A stretch of 64,000 nt of DNA from Bacillota bacterium (GTDB taxonomy: Bacteria > Bacillota > Clostridia > Lachnospirales > Lachnospiraceae): the NCBI GenBank assembly GCA_902363515.1, contig CABJAN010000002.1:186001-250000 (forward strand), in the 5' to 3' direction. The stretch's first letter is position 1; each line of letters begins with the position of its first letter. The position numbers and the translations under genes were made by a program. Below are positions 1 to 9,209 of the stretch, one piece after another. The notes below the pieces were generated by a model. It ran no database searches, was not told the DNA's origin, and was given only the letters and a program-made list of their open reading frames with translations.

Positions 1-741
1 ACGTTCCAGTTCTTCCTTGATTTTGTTTTTCCGGCGAAGCCCGGCAGTATCAATAAAGGTATAATCTCTTCCTTTGTAAACGACCTTTGTGTCAATGGCG
101 TCTCTGGTAGTACCTGCAATGTTTGATACAATCACCCGGTCTTCTCCTAAAATTTTATTAATCAGAGACGATTTACCCACGTTTGGCTTACCTACCACAG
201 CGATTTTAGGAATATCATCTTCTTCCTCTTCCTGCTCCTGATTTGGAAAATGTTCTGCCACTTTATCCAGCATATCTCCCAGCCCCAGCATGGAGGCAGC
301 AGAAATAGGCACCGGTTCTCCGATTCCCAGATTATAAAATTCATAGGTATCCAGCATATACTTCTGGAAGCTGTCCACCTTATTGACAACCAGCACTACC
401 GGTTTATTGCTTCTTCGCAGCATATCTGCAACCTTGGCATCTGCATCCACAAGTCCCTGCTTTACATCTGTCATAAAAACAATAACATCTGCAGTATCAA
501 TGGCAATCTGCGCCTGCTCTCTCATTTGAGATAAAATAATATCTTTACTCTCCGGCTCAATACCACCGGTATCAATCATGGTAAAAGTCTTGTCCAGCCA
601 GGTTACTTCTGCATAAATCCTGTCTCTGGTCACACCTGGTGTATCTTTTACAATAGAAATCTTCTCACCTGCCAGTGCATTAAACAGGGTCGATTTCCCA
701 ACATTAGGCCTTCCAACTATTGCTACAATCGGTTTGCTCAT
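1..741 (-). CDS. der: GTPase Der (EngA), C-terminus cut by window edge
   Basis: Double-domain GTPase needed for maturation of the 50S ribosomal subunit. The visible 247 residues cover the first G domain (GRPNVGKST near residue 10, DTGGIE, NKVD) and the start of the second ([17 protein letters not shown]). The KH-like C-terminal domain lies outside the window. Start is ATG at 741, preceded by AAGGAG about 8 nt upstream. The first 38 nt overlap the end of the upstream radical-SAM gene in another frame, so translation of the two is probably coupled. Family assignment is certain from the tandem P-loops; only the 3' end is missing. Confidence 0.97.
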   Translation of the reverse strand, partial: MSKPIVAIVGRPNVGKSTLFNALAGEKISIVKDTPGVTRDRIYAEVTWLDKTFTMIDTGGIEPESKDIILSQMREQAQIAIDTADVIVFMTDVKQGLVDADAKVADMLRRSNKPVVLVVNKVDSFQKYMLDTYEFYNLGIGEPVPISAASMLGLGDMLDKVAEHFPNQEQEEEEDDIPKIAVVGKPNVGKSSLINKILGEDRVIVSNIAGTTRDAIDTKVVYKGRDYTFIDTAGLRRKNKIKEELER

Positions 742-2086
742 ACATTTGTCTCCTTTTATGTGTTGGTTCCGCTTCTTCCTCTAAAAACGCAGTCACAAAA
801 TCTGCTCCATCTTCTTCCACAATTCTTACAGGAACCCGGAACCTTTCTTCCAATGTTTTTACTTGTACGTCATCCAGGAAAATATCTTCCCCGCTGCGCA
901 AAAGATTACAGGGCAGCAACAGACATTCCCCCAGGTCTTTTCCGGAAAGCTGCGCCATAAGATCCTGTCCTGTCAGCAGTCCGGAAACTGTAATCAGCTC
1001 TCCAAAGAAGTCATTGCGGATTTCATATCCTAAAATTTCCAGATTCGGATATTTCTTTTGAATCTGTTCTGCATATTTCTTAATATAGGGATAAGCCAGG
1101 CGGCCTGTGGCGAAGGAAATCCTCCGCGTTCTCTGGTCACCGGAATGCTTTTCCAGTTCTGCTGTCACTTCTTCCTTTAAAAGCCTCAGCATTCCAACCC
1201 CGTTTTCCAACTGCAGATATCCATCATAGCGCGCTTCTTCCGGCAGCTTTCGTCCGGCAAGAAGATACCATTCATCACTGGCATGGATAAAATGAAGCCC
1301 ATATTGTGGGAACAGCTTCTTCTGCCATGCTTCTATGGTATCAATCACCTGCTCTGCCTCTTCTTTGGTAAAGGGTTCCAGAGGATACAGACCTTCCCGG
1401 TATTTGCTCAATCCCACAGGAACTACCGAAACGCTTTTAAGATGAGGGAGATACTTCGTTAAATCTGAAATACTCCGTTCCAGTTCTGCCTTGTCATTTA
1501 ATCCTTTGCACAAAACAATCTGTCCATTCATCTCAATGCCCGCTTCATACAGACGCTGTACTTTGGGGAAAATGTCCCCTGCAAAGCGGTTGTGAAGCAT
1601 TTCACAGCGCAGCTTCGGATTGGTAGTCTGAAAGGAAATATTAATGGGAGCCAGATGATAGCGGATAATCCTGTCAATATCATGATCACTCATATTCGTC
1701 AGTGTCACATAATTCCCCTGAAGAAACGACAGACGGGAATCGTCATCCTTAAAATAGAGAGTTTCCCGCATCCCCGGTGGCATCTGGTCAATAAAACAGA
1801 ACACGCAGTGATTTCTGCAGGAACGATATTCGTCCATTAAACTGTTTTCAAATTCCAGCCCTAAATCTTCTTCCAGGTCTTTTTCTATTTCCAGCTCCCA
1901 CTCTTCACCATTTTGTTTGCAGATAAGAAGCTCCAGTTCCTCATCATTTACCAGGTAATGATAATCAAAGACATCTTCAACGGTTTCTCCGTTAATAGAA
2001 AGCAATTCATCCCCTGGCTCTATCTCTAATTCCCAGGCAATACTTCCTTCTTTTACCTGGCTGATTCTATGTCGGCAGTTCTTCAT
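704..2086 (-). CDS. DUF512 family radical SAM protein with N-terminal PDZ-like domain
   Basis: 460-residue protein. Residues 1-60 resemble a PDZ-like domain ([12 protein letters not shown]), followed by a radical-SAM type cluster motif C-x3-C-x2-C at Cys90, Cys94 and Cys97 and the DUF512 C-terminal domain. The reaction and substrate of this family are not established. I chose ATG 2086 because AGGAGGG lies 6 nt upstream; the longer reading frame to 2128 has no ribosome binding site. The gene overlaps der by 38 nt, an arrangement implying joint expression and perhaps a link to ribosome assembly, which is inference. Some members carry an annotation as Fe-S oxidoreductase only. Confidence 0.93.
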   Translation of the reverse strand: MKNCRHRISQVKEGSIAWELEIEPGDELLSINGETVEDVFDYHYLVNDEELELLICKQNGEEWELEIEKDLEEDLGLEFENSLMDEYRSCRNHCVFCFIDQMPPGMRETLYFKDDDSRLSFLQGNYVTLTNMSDHDIDRIIRYHLAPINISFQTTNPKLRCEMLHNRFAGDIFPKVQRLYEAGIEMNGQIVLCKGLNDKAELERSISDLTKYLPHLKSVSVVPVGLSKYREGLYPLEPFTKEEAEQVIDTIEAWQKKLFPQYGLHFIHASDEWYLLAGRKLPEEARYDGYLQLENGVGMLRLLKEEVTAELEKHSGDQRTRRISFATGRLAYPYIKKYAEQIQKKYPNLEILGYEIRNDFFGELITVSGLLTGQDLMAQLSGKDLGECLLLPCNLLRSGEDIFLDDVQVKTLEERFRVPVRIVEEDGADFVTAFLEEEAEPTHKRRQMYEQTDCSNSWKA

Positions 2087-2118
2087 GGTATCCCTCCTGT
2101 AAATGCCCGTTAGTTTTA

Positions 2119-2147
2119 ATAATACCAATAATAAAAGAAAATTGCAA
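2119..2147 (-). promoter_or_regulatory. Sigma-A promoter for DUF512-der
   Basis: On the minus strand TTGCAA (2147-2142) and TATTAT (2124-2119) are separated by 17 bp, about 35 nt upstream of the DUF512 start codon. It is arranged back to back with the prs promoter. Confidence 0.6.
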
Positions 2148-2155
2148 TAATTTCC

Positions 2156-2184
2156 TTGACTTGTATGTCTGTCGAATGTTATAA
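2156..2184 (+). promoter_or_regulatory. Sigma-A promoter for prs
   Basis: TTGACT (2156-2161) and TTATAA (2179-2184) with a 17-bp spacer, 54 nt upstream of the chosen prs start codon. Confidence 0.65.
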
Positions 2185-2238
2185 CTTATCATGTACTTAT
2201 GTATATTTATGTCAAAAAATGTTAATATGGAGGTTATT

Positions 2239-3408
2239 ATGGTCAATATCAGTTTACTGGAGAAATCCATCCCAGTAGCTCCGATTAAGATCGCAGCGTT
2301 AAAAAGCTGCTCCCAGTTAGCTTCACAGGTAGATGCACATTTAGTGCAGTTCAGAAAGGAGTTAAACTCTCACAATCCTTCTGGACTAATTATGAGAGGC
2401 TATGCAGAAGATACTTTTCTGATTGAATGCAAATGCCCGCGTTTCGGCTCCGGCGAAGCCAAAGGAGTCATTAGTGAATCCATCCGTGGCGCCGATATGT
2501 TTGTTATGGTGGATGTGTGTAACCACAGTCTGACTTACAACATGTGCGGTTATGAAAACCACATGTCTCCTGATGACCACTATCAGGATTTAAAACGTAT
2601 TATTGCTACTGCCGCCGGAAAAGCCCACAGAATCAATGTGGTAATGCCTTTCCTCTATGAAAGCAGACAGCACAAACGCAGCAAACGGGAATCCCTGGAC
2701 TGCGCACTGGCTCTGCAGGAGCTGGTCAGCATGGGAGTTTCTAACATCATCACTTTTGATGCCCATGACCCGCGTATGCAGAATGCCATTCCTTTATCTG
2801 GCTTTGATAATTTTATGCCTACCTATCAGTTCCTGAAAACACTCTGCACTTCTGTAGAGGATTTCAAGATTGATAATGAACACCTGATGATTATCAGCCC
2901 GGACGAAGGCGCTATGCAGAGAGCTGTTTATTTTTCTAATATTCTGGGTGTGGATATGGGTATGTTCTACAAACGCCGCGACTATTCTACTGTGGTTAAT
3001 GGAAGAAACCCCATCGTTGCTCATGAATTTTTGGGAGATTCTGTGGAGGGAAAAGACGTAATCGTTATTGACGATATGATTTCCTCTGGAGAGAGCATGT
3101 TAGATGTAGCGAAAAAGTTAAAAGACCGCAAGGCAAAACGTGTCATTGTATGCACTACTTTCGGTCTGTTCACAGACGGTCTTGAGAAGTTTGATGAATA
3201 TTATGAGAAAGGCTATATCCATCGTGTCATCACCACAAACCTGAACTATAGAAATCCGGAATTACTCACCAGACCATATTATCTGGAAGCAGATATGAGC
3301 AAATATCTGGCCAGCATTATGGACATTCTGAACCATGATTTATCTGTAGAAAAAGTACGCAGTACCACTTCTAAGATTAATCAGTTGTTAAAGAGAACAA
3401 GAGGTTAA
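2239..3408 (+). CDS. prs: Ribose-phosphate pyrophosphokinase, long form
   Basis: Makes phosphoribosyl pyrophosphate from ribose 5-phosphate and ATP for purine, pyrimidine, histidine and NAD synthesis. At 389 residues it is about 70 longer than the usual 310-320-residue enzyme. The PRPP-binding loop VIVIDDMISSGESM is at about residues 274-287, and DAHDPRMQNA matches the catalytic flexible-loop/substrate region of the family. Start ATG 2239 has GGAGG 5 nt upstream; an in-frame extension back to 2191 lacks one. The gene is alone on the plus strand, divergent from DUF512-der, and ends at a strong hairpin. The long form is a recognised variant in clostridia; whether it is the only Prs here cannot be told. 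Confidence 0.93.
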   Translation: MVNISLLEKSIPVAPIKIAALKSCSQLASQVDAHLVQFRKELNSHNPSGLIMRGYAEDTFLIECKCPRFGSGEAKGVISESIRGADMFVMVDVCNHSLTYNMCGYENHMSPDDHYQDLKRIIATAAGKAHRINVVMPFLYESRQHKRSKRESLDCALALQELVSMGVSNIITFDAHDPRMQNAIPLSGFDNFMPTYQFLKTLCTSVEDFKIDNEHLMIISPDEGAMQRAVYFSNILGVDMGMFYKRRDYSTVVNGRNPIVAHEFLGDSVEGKDVIVIDDMISSGESMLDVAKKLKDRKAKRVIVCTTFGLFTDGLEKFDEYYEKGYIHRVITTNLNYRNPELLTRPYYLEADMSKYLASIMDILNHDLSVEKVRSTTSKINQLLKRTRG

Positions 3409-3439
3409 TTTACGAAAAGCTGTTGACCTCACAGCAGAA

Positions 3440-3493
3440 ATATGAATACCGTTCCGGCATATTCATCGGAACGGTATCCATATTTTTTTATTT
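3440..3493. terminator. Bidirectional terminator between prs and GNAT gene
   Basis: Long inverted repeat with arms ATACCGTTCCG and CGGAACGGTAT around a 10-nt loop, flanked by an A-rich run on one side and seven T on the other. It lies between convergent genes and its T-tract overlaps the stop region of the GNAT gene. Confidence 0.85.
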
Positions 3494-3958
3494 TGTTTCC
3501 AACAGCTCCATATTAATGGATTTTTCTGTAAATCCGTAGTTTCTGTACATGTTATATGCCCCTTTGTTTCTGGCATTTACCTGCAATTCAATGGCATCAT
3601 AGTCCTTTTCTTTTTTTAATTCCTTCAGAAAATCAAAAAATGCGTGACCAACTCCTTTTTTGCGATACGATTCATCCACTGCCATGGAGTCAATGAAAAT
3701 AATGTCTTTTGTCACATGAACAGGAGTTTCCACATGACGGTACATCAGTCCCAAAATCCCCACTACCTTCCCTTCTCCTTCTGCTACAAAAAAGGCCTGC
3801 TCCTTAATTGCCTGTTTAAATTCATCCAAAGGCAGTATGGTTTCCTGCTGTTTGTATACATCAGGCCTCCAGCCAACATGCAGTTTATGCACCTGCTTCA
3901 TAATGGCCTCTGCCGCTTCATAATCCTCTTGTTTTGCTGTCCTGATACGAATATCCAT
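3488..3958 (-). CDS. GNAT family N-acetyltransferase
   Basis: 156-residue single-domain acetyltransferase. The acetyl-CoA pyrophosphate-binding motif is YRKKGVGHAF (R-x-x-G-x-G type, about residues 99-108), after the beta-4 strand IIFIDSMAVDE; the C-terminal half ends with YRNYGF, typical of the fold. The acceptor is unknown. AGGAGG precedes the ATG at 3958. It follows the EutH-like gene by 18 nt on the same strand and is probably the last gene of that transcript. Confidence 0.88.
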   Translation of the reverse strand: MDIRIRTAKQEDYEAAEAIMKQVHKLHVGWRPDVYKQQETILPLDEFKQAIKEQAFFVAEGEGKVVGILGLMYRHVETPVHVTKDIIFIDSMAVDESYRKKGVGHAFFDFLKELKKEKDYDAIELQVNARNKGAYNMYRNYGFTEKSINMELLETK

Positions 3959-3976
3959 ATGTGTTTCCTCCTAAAG

Positions 3977-5053
3977 TCATTTTTCCAATTTCCCATTATT
4001 CCCCGCCAAATAAGCAACTCCCACCGTAAGAAGTCCTCCAAGCAGCTTGCTTCCCAAAAGCGCTCCGGTCATTTCCGGCTCTACAGAATTTACAAAAGCC
4101 AGGTGCGCTCCAATGGCAGACGCTCCACTGACCATAAAGGCAACATTCAATAATTTTCCCTTTGGATTCATATCTTTCATCAAAGCCAGTGTCGGCAAAG
4201 GAGACACGCAGGTAATCAGGAACCCGGTCATACTCACACTATCTAGCCCAATCCTTCTTCCTATCCAGGTAAAAGGTCTCTGGAGTAGCTTCTGCAGCAG
4301 CATGGTGATTGGAAGGCTTCCTAAGAGAAACACCGAAATAGAACACACCACGCCCATTGCTTCCAATACAGGAGTCATTTCCAATTTTTCAGAGATATGA
4401 AGGGTATGCGCAATAGCGCCAAACATTAATCCTCCCAGAAGAATTACCCGCAAAACCTTTACATATGCCCCAAAAATCTTCATGGTAAGCGCAGAGAACT
4501 TCGCCAATCCGATTCCGCAAATGGCAGCAATCGACATAGGAAAAACTGTTTCCCATAAAATTCTGCCAATGGACAAACCAGATAAAATTCCTCCTATAAT
4601 CAGGGCAAAGGGAAGACCAAGAAGGCCAAGGACAATTCCTTTTGCAAAATAAGGTTTATTCTCTTCTTTCACCATTCCCATACCCACAGGAATAGTAAAT
4701 ACCAGGGTACACCCCAAACCGGCTCCAAGTATAATCCCCGCGTAACTGCCCATAGCCGAATCTGAGGCCAGTTTCTCAGCCAGCTGATAGCCGCCCATAT
4801 CAACAGCCAAAAACCCAGCTAAAATAGCTGGGTCCATATGAAATATATGAAGGAAAGGTGCAAGTCCTTTTTCCAATATAAAGGCAATAAAATTCGTTAA
4901 GCAAATCATTCCCACCATGGAAAATGCCATGGAAGGTATCAATTCAAAGGCTTCTCTGAATTTACCCCCATATCCTTTTTTATTGCCCCTGATTTCATCT
5001 ATTCCGCCTAGCAAAATGCCAATGCATACCAATATTTCGATTACGCTGCTCAT
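3977..5053 (-). CDS. eutH: EutH-like ethanolamine permease family membrane protein
   Basis: 358-residue integral membrane protein with about ten hydrophobic segments and glycine-rich loops (AVDMGGYQLAEKLA, GAGLGCTLVFTIPVGMGMV) that match the EutH family, which moves ethanolamine across the cytoplasmic membrane. No eutBC, microcompartment shell or eut regulator gene is near, so the substrate may differ or the rest may lie elsewhere. Its ATG directly abuts the stop codon of the upstream 3D-domain gene, indicating translational coupling. Family assignment is good, function in this context is uncertain. Confidence 0.82.
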   Translation of the reverse strand: MSSVIEILVCIGILLGGIDEIRGNKKGYGGKFREAFELIPSMAFSMVGMICLTNFIAFILEKGLAPFLHIFHMDPAILAGFLAVDMGGYQLAEKLASDSAMGSYAGIILGAGLGCTLVFTIPVGMGMVKEENKPYFAKGIVLGLLGLPFALIIGGILSGLSIGRILWETVFPMSIAAICGIGLAKFSALTMKIFGAYVKVLRVILLGGLMFGAIAHTLHISEKLEMTPVLEAMGVVCSISVFLLGSLPITMLLQKLLQRPFTWIGRRIGLDSVSMTGFLITCVSPLPTLALMKDMNPKGKLLNVAFMVSGASAIGAHLAFVNSVEPEMTGALLGSKLLGGLLTVGVAYLAGNNGKLEK

Positions 5054-6265
5054 TTAATTCACCTGGTATACATCTGCTCTCTGGCTTCCAAACCGCAGGG
5101 CATCTTCATGGCTGTTAAAGAAGATATCTACATGTCCGTAAGCAGTTCCTCTGTCCTCTACCGTGTAGACTGTACCATTAATGAGCAGTTTTGTTCCAAA
5201 GGGAACTCCATACATGGCAACCGTTCTTCCCTGGGTAGCAACCGTTCCACTGGCTGTGATTCCCGTAGAAACTCCACAGCAGGATGCACAGGCACAGTAA
5301 GCTGTCAGACGGAAATTACCCAGATATTTTCCTTTTGAAGTATCCTGGCTGTTCCCCTGATTTTGATTTGACGATGTGTCCTGGGAAGGCTTTTGCTGTA
5401 CATTCTCAACAGGCTTCTGAGTATTCTGAGGGTTCTGAGAGGAAGGCTTCTGGTTCTGGCTGTTATTCTGAGCCCCTTGCTCTTCTTTTTCTTTCTGTGC
5501 CAGAGCTTCCGCCGCTTCTTCATCCTTTTGCTGTTTTATCAGATTATTAATGGTTTCCTGCTGACCTTCAATTTTGCTCATGAGACTTTTTACATTACTC
5601 TCCTGGGCAGAAATTTCACTTTCATAGCTGGCAATCTGGGCATGGGTGGTTTTCATAATCGTAGAAATCTCATCCTGCTTGTCCAGACTTTCCTGTTTTA
5701 ACTGTTCCAACTGTTTTTGCTGTTCCTTAATGCTGGCTTCTTTTTCCTTAATCTCTTTTGTGGTTTTCTTATATTTTTCCAGCATTTCCCTGTCATATTT
5801 GGTAAGCTGAGACATGTTTTCTGCCTGGCTTAAAAACTCAGAAAAGGTCCTGGCCTCTAAAAACATGGTTATGTAAGACTGGTCTGCATTTTCATACATA
5901 TACTGAATACGCAGTTTCATACTGGCATACTGCTCTTCTTCTTCTGCTTCTGCTTTTACCAGTTCTTTTTGCAAAGTTTCCAGCTCATCCTTTGCCTCTT
6001 CAGACTGTTTCTGTAGCTGTAAAAGGTTTTTTTCCAGCTCTGAAAACTGTTTGTCCAGTTCTTTTATATAAGACTCCAGATCTCCCTTTTTGGCTTCCAG
6101 ACTGTCCAGTTTGTCTTGTGTATCATCTAATTGTTTTTGTTGCTCCTGTTTGGCGTTTTTCGCATCTGTAATCTTCTTCTGGGTAGAAGAACCATAAACA
6201 GGCGCTGCTGCCATACTAACAGATAACATTCCTGTCAGGAGCAGAGTACTGATTTTTTTCTTCAT
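5054..6265 (-). CDS. Secreted coiled-coil protein with C-terminal 3D domain
   Basis: 403 residues: signal peptide about 1-26 (ALPVYG-type A-P-V-Y-G end), a long coiled coil about 30-250 rich in E, K, Q and L resembling the N-terminal half of PcsB/CwlO-type cell-wall proteins, a Q/N/S/P linker about 255-315, then a 3D domain (about 318-403) with GTKLLINGTVYTVEDRG and HVDIFF, whose Asp residues form the putative catalytic site shared with MltA-like lytic transglycosylases. It therefore likely acts on peptidoglycan outside the membrane. A CxxC-type CACASCC cluster marks the start of the 3D fold, as in many family members. It is co-transcribed with the EutH-like gene. Confidence 0.9.
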   Translation of the reverse strand: MKKKISTLLLTGMLSVSMAAAPVYGSSTQKKITDAKNAKQEQQKQLDDTQDKLDSLEAKKGDLESYIKELDKQFSELEKNLLQLQKQSEEAKDELETLQKELVKAEAEEEEQYASMKLRIQYMYENADQSYITMFLEARTFSEFLSQAENMSQLTKYDREMLEKYKKTTKEIKEKEASIKEQQKQLEQLKQESLDKQDEISTIMKTTHAQIASYESEISAQESNVKSLMSKIEGQQETINNLIKQQKDEEAAEALAQKEKEEQGAQNNSQNQKPSSQNPQNTQKPVENVQQKPSQDTSSNQNQGNSQDTSKGKYLGNFRLTAYCACASCCGVSTGITASGTVATQGRTVAMYGVPFGTKLLINGTVYTVEDRGTAYGHVDIFFNSHEDALRFGSQRADVYQVN

Positions 6266-6297
6266 AAAATGAAAGCTCCTTTTCTCTAACGCTTCCT

Positions 6298-6306
6298 ATT
6301 GTAACA
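6298..6306 (-). promoter_or_regulatory. Extended -10 promoter of the 3D-domain gene
   Basis: On the minus strand TG-T-TACAAT, an extended -10 element, lies 32 nt upstream of the start codon. No good -35 is seen at 17 bp, as is usual for extended -10 promoters. Confidence 0.45.
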
Positions 6307-6351
6307 TAAAATCCTGTGAAAGAACAGTGCTTTTTCATTTTTTTGTAATAT

Positions 6352-7209
6352 CTATGTAACATTAATCCCCAGAAAAGCACATAAATTTCCTCTTTTTCCA
6401 TGGCTGGCTCTGTGGGAAAACAAAAATTCAGGATTACAGCAAGTGCAAATCCCAGGAAAGCTCAAATGTTCTCTTAAAATTCCTGCCTGGGTCAGAACAA
6501 GTTCATTGGCATACCAGAGATTAAGCTGGTATTTTCCATGACCTTTTTCATACAAAAGCCGCTTTTCTTCTCTATGCTCCGGAAAAGCTTTCCAAAACTG
6601 CTCTGCCACATCCTGACTTACCTCATAACAGTCCTGGCAGATGGAAGGTCCTATAGCCGCATACAGCTCTTCTGCCCTGGAGCCAAAAGCTTCTTCCATG
6701 GCCTTTACCATATGAGCTCCCATTTTCTCTACGGTTCCTCTCCAGCCCGAATGAGCCAGTCCTATGGCTTTGTGCTTCACATCAATAAAATACAGGGGAA
6801 CACAATCTGCATAAAAAGTGGTAAGGGTTAATCCGGGAGTATTGGTAATCAAACCGTCAATATCCCTGTAATCTTTTTCTTTTAATACTCCTTTTCCCCT
6901 GTCTTTTTCAGTGACCAGACGGATATTGGTAGTATGGGTCTGGTCTGCACAGACAATCCCTTCCAGAGAAAAGCCTATGGATTCTGCCATGCGCTGATAA
7001 TTTTCCAGTACCGCTTCTGTGTCATCGCCTCTGGTAAAGCTTAAATTCATGGATTCATAAATTCCTTTGCTTACACCGCCCAGTCTGGTGGAAAATCCAT
7101 GATAAAATCCCCCAAGCTGCTCAAAGGCAGGGTAAGTAAGACAGGGTACTCCATGGTTTGTTTTTATTTGCATATGCGGGGAACAATCCCCTTTCCATTT
7201 TAATTCCAT
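6352..7209 (-). CDS. pgeF: PgeF/YfiH (laccase-domain) peptidoglycan editing factor
   Basis: 285-residue Cu-oxidase_4 / YfiH family protein. The zinc-binding triad is visible: His in DQTHTTN, Cys in YADCVPL and His in AHSGWRGT; GPSICQDCYEV is also conserved. Family members remove wrongly incorporated L-Ser UDP-MurNAc precursors in E. coli and act on purine nucleosides in vitro. It starts 3 nt after yraN in a run with rnhB and rbgA. AGGA precedes the ATG at 7209. Confidence 0.92.
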   Translation of the reverse strand: MELKWKGDCSPHMQIKTNHGVPCLTYPAFEQLGGFYHGFSTRLGGVSKGIYESMNLSFTRGDDTEAVLENYQRMAESIGFSLEGIVCADQTHTTNIRLVTEKDRGKGVLKEKDYRDIDGLITNTPGLTLTTFYADCVPLYFIDVKHKAIGLAHSGWRGTVEKMGAHMVKAMEEAFGSRAEELYAAIGPSICQDCYEVSQDVAEQFWKAFPEHREEKRLLYEKGHGKYQLNLWYANELVLTQAGILREHLSFPGICTCCNPEFLFSHRASHGKRGNLCAFLGINVT

Positions 7210-7212
7210 ATG

Positions 7213-7584
7213 TTATCCTCGATATTCAAATGCATTTTTCATAAGACAGATGCCCTCCGGTGAGATTCCAAGAACATCAAATCTGCATGCCTGATTTTCT
7301 CCATATCCTTTCACCGTAAGATAGTACAAAGCAGTTCTTAAAATTCGTTTCTGTTTTCCAGGTGATACTGCCTCCAAAGGATTTCCAAACTCCCCGGAAG
7401 CTCTGTATTTCACTTCCACAAAACACAAATACTCTCCATCTCTGGCAATCAAATCAATTTCACCCTGTCTGCAATGAAAGTTTCGTTCAATGATTCCATA
7501 GCCTTTCTTTTGAAGATATTCTGCTGCCAGAGCTTCATACTGATTTCCCACTTCTTTAGAAGAATAGACGCCTCTTTGTTTCAT
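7213..7584 (-). CDS. YraN family endonuclease-like protein (UPF0102)
   Basis: 123-residue protein with the Holliday-junction-resolvase-like motif GEIDLIARDG followed by FVEVKYR, that is the acidic E-x-D...E-V-K site of restriction-endonuclease-like folds. Cellular role is unproven. Its ATG overlaps the rnhB stop codon by one base (TAATG), so the two are coupled, a conserved neighbourhood in Firmicutes. Confidence 0.92.
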   Translation of the reverse strand: MKQRGVYSSKEVGNQYEALAAEYLQKKGYGIIERNFHCRQGEIDLIARDGEYLCFVEVKYRASGEFGNPLEAVSPGKQKRILRTALYYLTVKGYGENQACRFDVLGISPEGICLMKNAFEYRG

Positions 7585-8348
7585 TACACCTCTCCTAAAA
7601 CATTCCGGATAAAGGTCTTTCGGTGAATTGCAGTAGGACCATATTGTTTCAGAGCTTCAATATGCTCTCTGGAACCATATCCCTTATTGGATGCAAAGCC
7701 ATACTCCGGCATGATTTTATCATACTCTTTCATCAGACGGTCTCTGGTTACCTTTGCAATAATGCTGGCTGCTGCAATGGAAATACTTTTGGCATCGCCT
7801 TTGATAATGGGTACCTGAGGAATGGTAATACCCGGTATGGTAACTGCATCATTTAACAAAATCTGAGGTGTCACCGACAGCTTGGAAACCGCCTCCCGCA
7901 TAGCCTCATAAGTGGCCTGCAAAATGTTAATCTCATCAATTCTGGCCGGACTGGCATATCCAACCTCCACTGCAACAGCCTTTTCCATGATTTCATCATA
8001 CAATTCTTCTCTCTTTTTCTCAGAAAGCTGCTTGGAATCATTAATGTACAAAATATGACAGTCTTTTGGAAGAATCACAGCCCCTGCCACAACCGGACCG
8101 GCAAAAGGTCCTCTTCCCACTTCGTCAATACCGCACACATAGCCAAGATGTTCATATTTACGTTCAAAAGCCTTCATGGTTTCGATTCTCTGCCGCTCCT
8201 GTTCCAGCTTATCCAGACGTTTTTGTGCCTGGATAAGAGCTGTCTGTACACCTTTTCTGGTGTCCTTTGCATAGACTTCCATAAGCCCCGGAAGCTCTTC
8301 TTCTGAAGCTGCTTTTAAGGCTTCCTTAATTTCCTGAATCCCTTTCAT
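7584..8348 (-). CDS. rnhB: Ribonuclease HII
   Basis: Removes ribonucleotides misincorporated in DNA. 254 residues, matching the Firmicute form with a roughly 70-residue N-terminal extension before the catalytic domain. The catalytic GIDEVGRGPFAGP motif holds the first Asp and Glu; YINDSKQLSEKKR and the downstream Asp-bearing region complete the fold. It lies between rbgA and yraN with short spacing. Confidence 0.95.
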   Translation of the reverse strand: MKGIQEIKEALKAASEEELPGLMEVYAKDTRKGVQTALIQAQKRLDKLEQERQRIETMKAFERKYEHLGYVCGIDEVGRGPFAGPVVAGAVILPKDCHILYINDSKQLSEKKREELYDEIMEKAVAVEVGYASPARIDEINILQATYEAMREAVSKLSVTPQILLNDAVTIPGITIPQVPIIKGDAKSISIAAASIIAKVTRDRLMKEYDKIMPEYGFASNKGYGSREHIEALKQYGPTAIHRKTFIRNVLGEV

Positions 8349-8358
8349 CTTACTTCCT

Positions 8359-9201
8359 CTACTTCACAGTTTCTAGTGTGATTCTGCCAATTTTTCCATT
8401 TCTGAATTCTTCCAGAAGAATGTTGGCTGCTTTTACATAATCAAGCTCCATCCCCTTCTGGATGCATTTTCTGTTTTCTGCAATCTGCTCCAGCATATTC
8501 AATTTGTCTTCCGATTCTGTAATCTGATACCGCTCCTGAAGAATTCCCTCATACTCTCTGTGAAGATAAGCCAGCAGCTCCAAAGACAGCTCTTCCAGGT
8601 TTAAAATTTCGTCTTTTATAGAACCTACCATTGCCAGCTTTGCTCCAACCTCCTGGTCTTCAAATTTCGGCCACAGAATTCCCGGCGTATCTAAAAGTTC
8701 CACATTTTTATTAATGCGAATCCACTGCTTTCCCTTAGTCACACCTGGCTTATTCCCTGTTTTTGTACAGGCTTTTCCTGCAAAAGCATTAATAAAGGTG
8801 GATTTTCCCACATTAGGAATCCCTACCACCATGGCTCTTACCGGACGGTTCAGAATACCGCGTCTTCTATCCCGCTCTATTTTCTCCTTGCAGGATTCCA
8901 TAATTACAGGAAGAATACTTTTGATTCCAGTACCGTTTTTTGCATTGATTTTCACTGCATAATAGCCTTTTTCCCTGAAATATTCCATCCACTGCTCAGT
9001 CTTATGGTCATCTGCCAGGTCAGCCTTATTTAAAAGAATCAATCTTGCCTTGTTTTTTCCCAGTTCATCAATGTCAGGATTCCTGCTGGAAAGGGGAATT
9101 CTGGCATCTGTCACTTCTATTATCAGGTCAATGAGCTTTATATTTTCCTGCATCATGCGCTTTGCTTTTGTCATATGACCTGGATACCACTGATAATTCA
9201 T
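8359..9201 (-). CDS. rbgA: Ribosome biogenesis GTPase RbgA (YlqF)
   Basis: 280-residue circularly permuted GTPase that acts late in 50S subunit assembly. Order of motifs is permuted as expected: G4 LLNKADL before G1 GIPNVGKST and G3 DTPGILWPK. The N-terminus NYQWYPGHMTKAKR is the family signature. Located between lepB and rnhB, as in B. subtilis rplS-ylqF-rnhB. Confidence 0.96.
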   Translation of the reverse strand: MNYQWYPGHMTKAKRMMQENIKLIDLIIEVTDARIPLSSRNPDIDELGKNKARLILLNKADLADDHKTEQWMEYFREKGYYAVKINAKNGTGIKSILPVIMESCKEKIERDRRRGILNRPVRAMVVGIPNVGKSTFINAFAGKACTKTGNKPGVTKGKQWIRINKNVELLDTPGILWPKFEDQEVGAKLAMVGSIKDEILNLEELSLELLAYLHREYEGILQERYQITESEDKLNMLEQIAENRKCIQKGMELDYVKAANILLEEFRNGKIGRITLETVK

Positions 9202-9209
9202 AGTCTACC

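Noticed and set aside
192..534. Open frames on both strands inside 192-534
   Set aside because: They are shadows of the der coding frame, whose conserved GTPase motifs run through this region.
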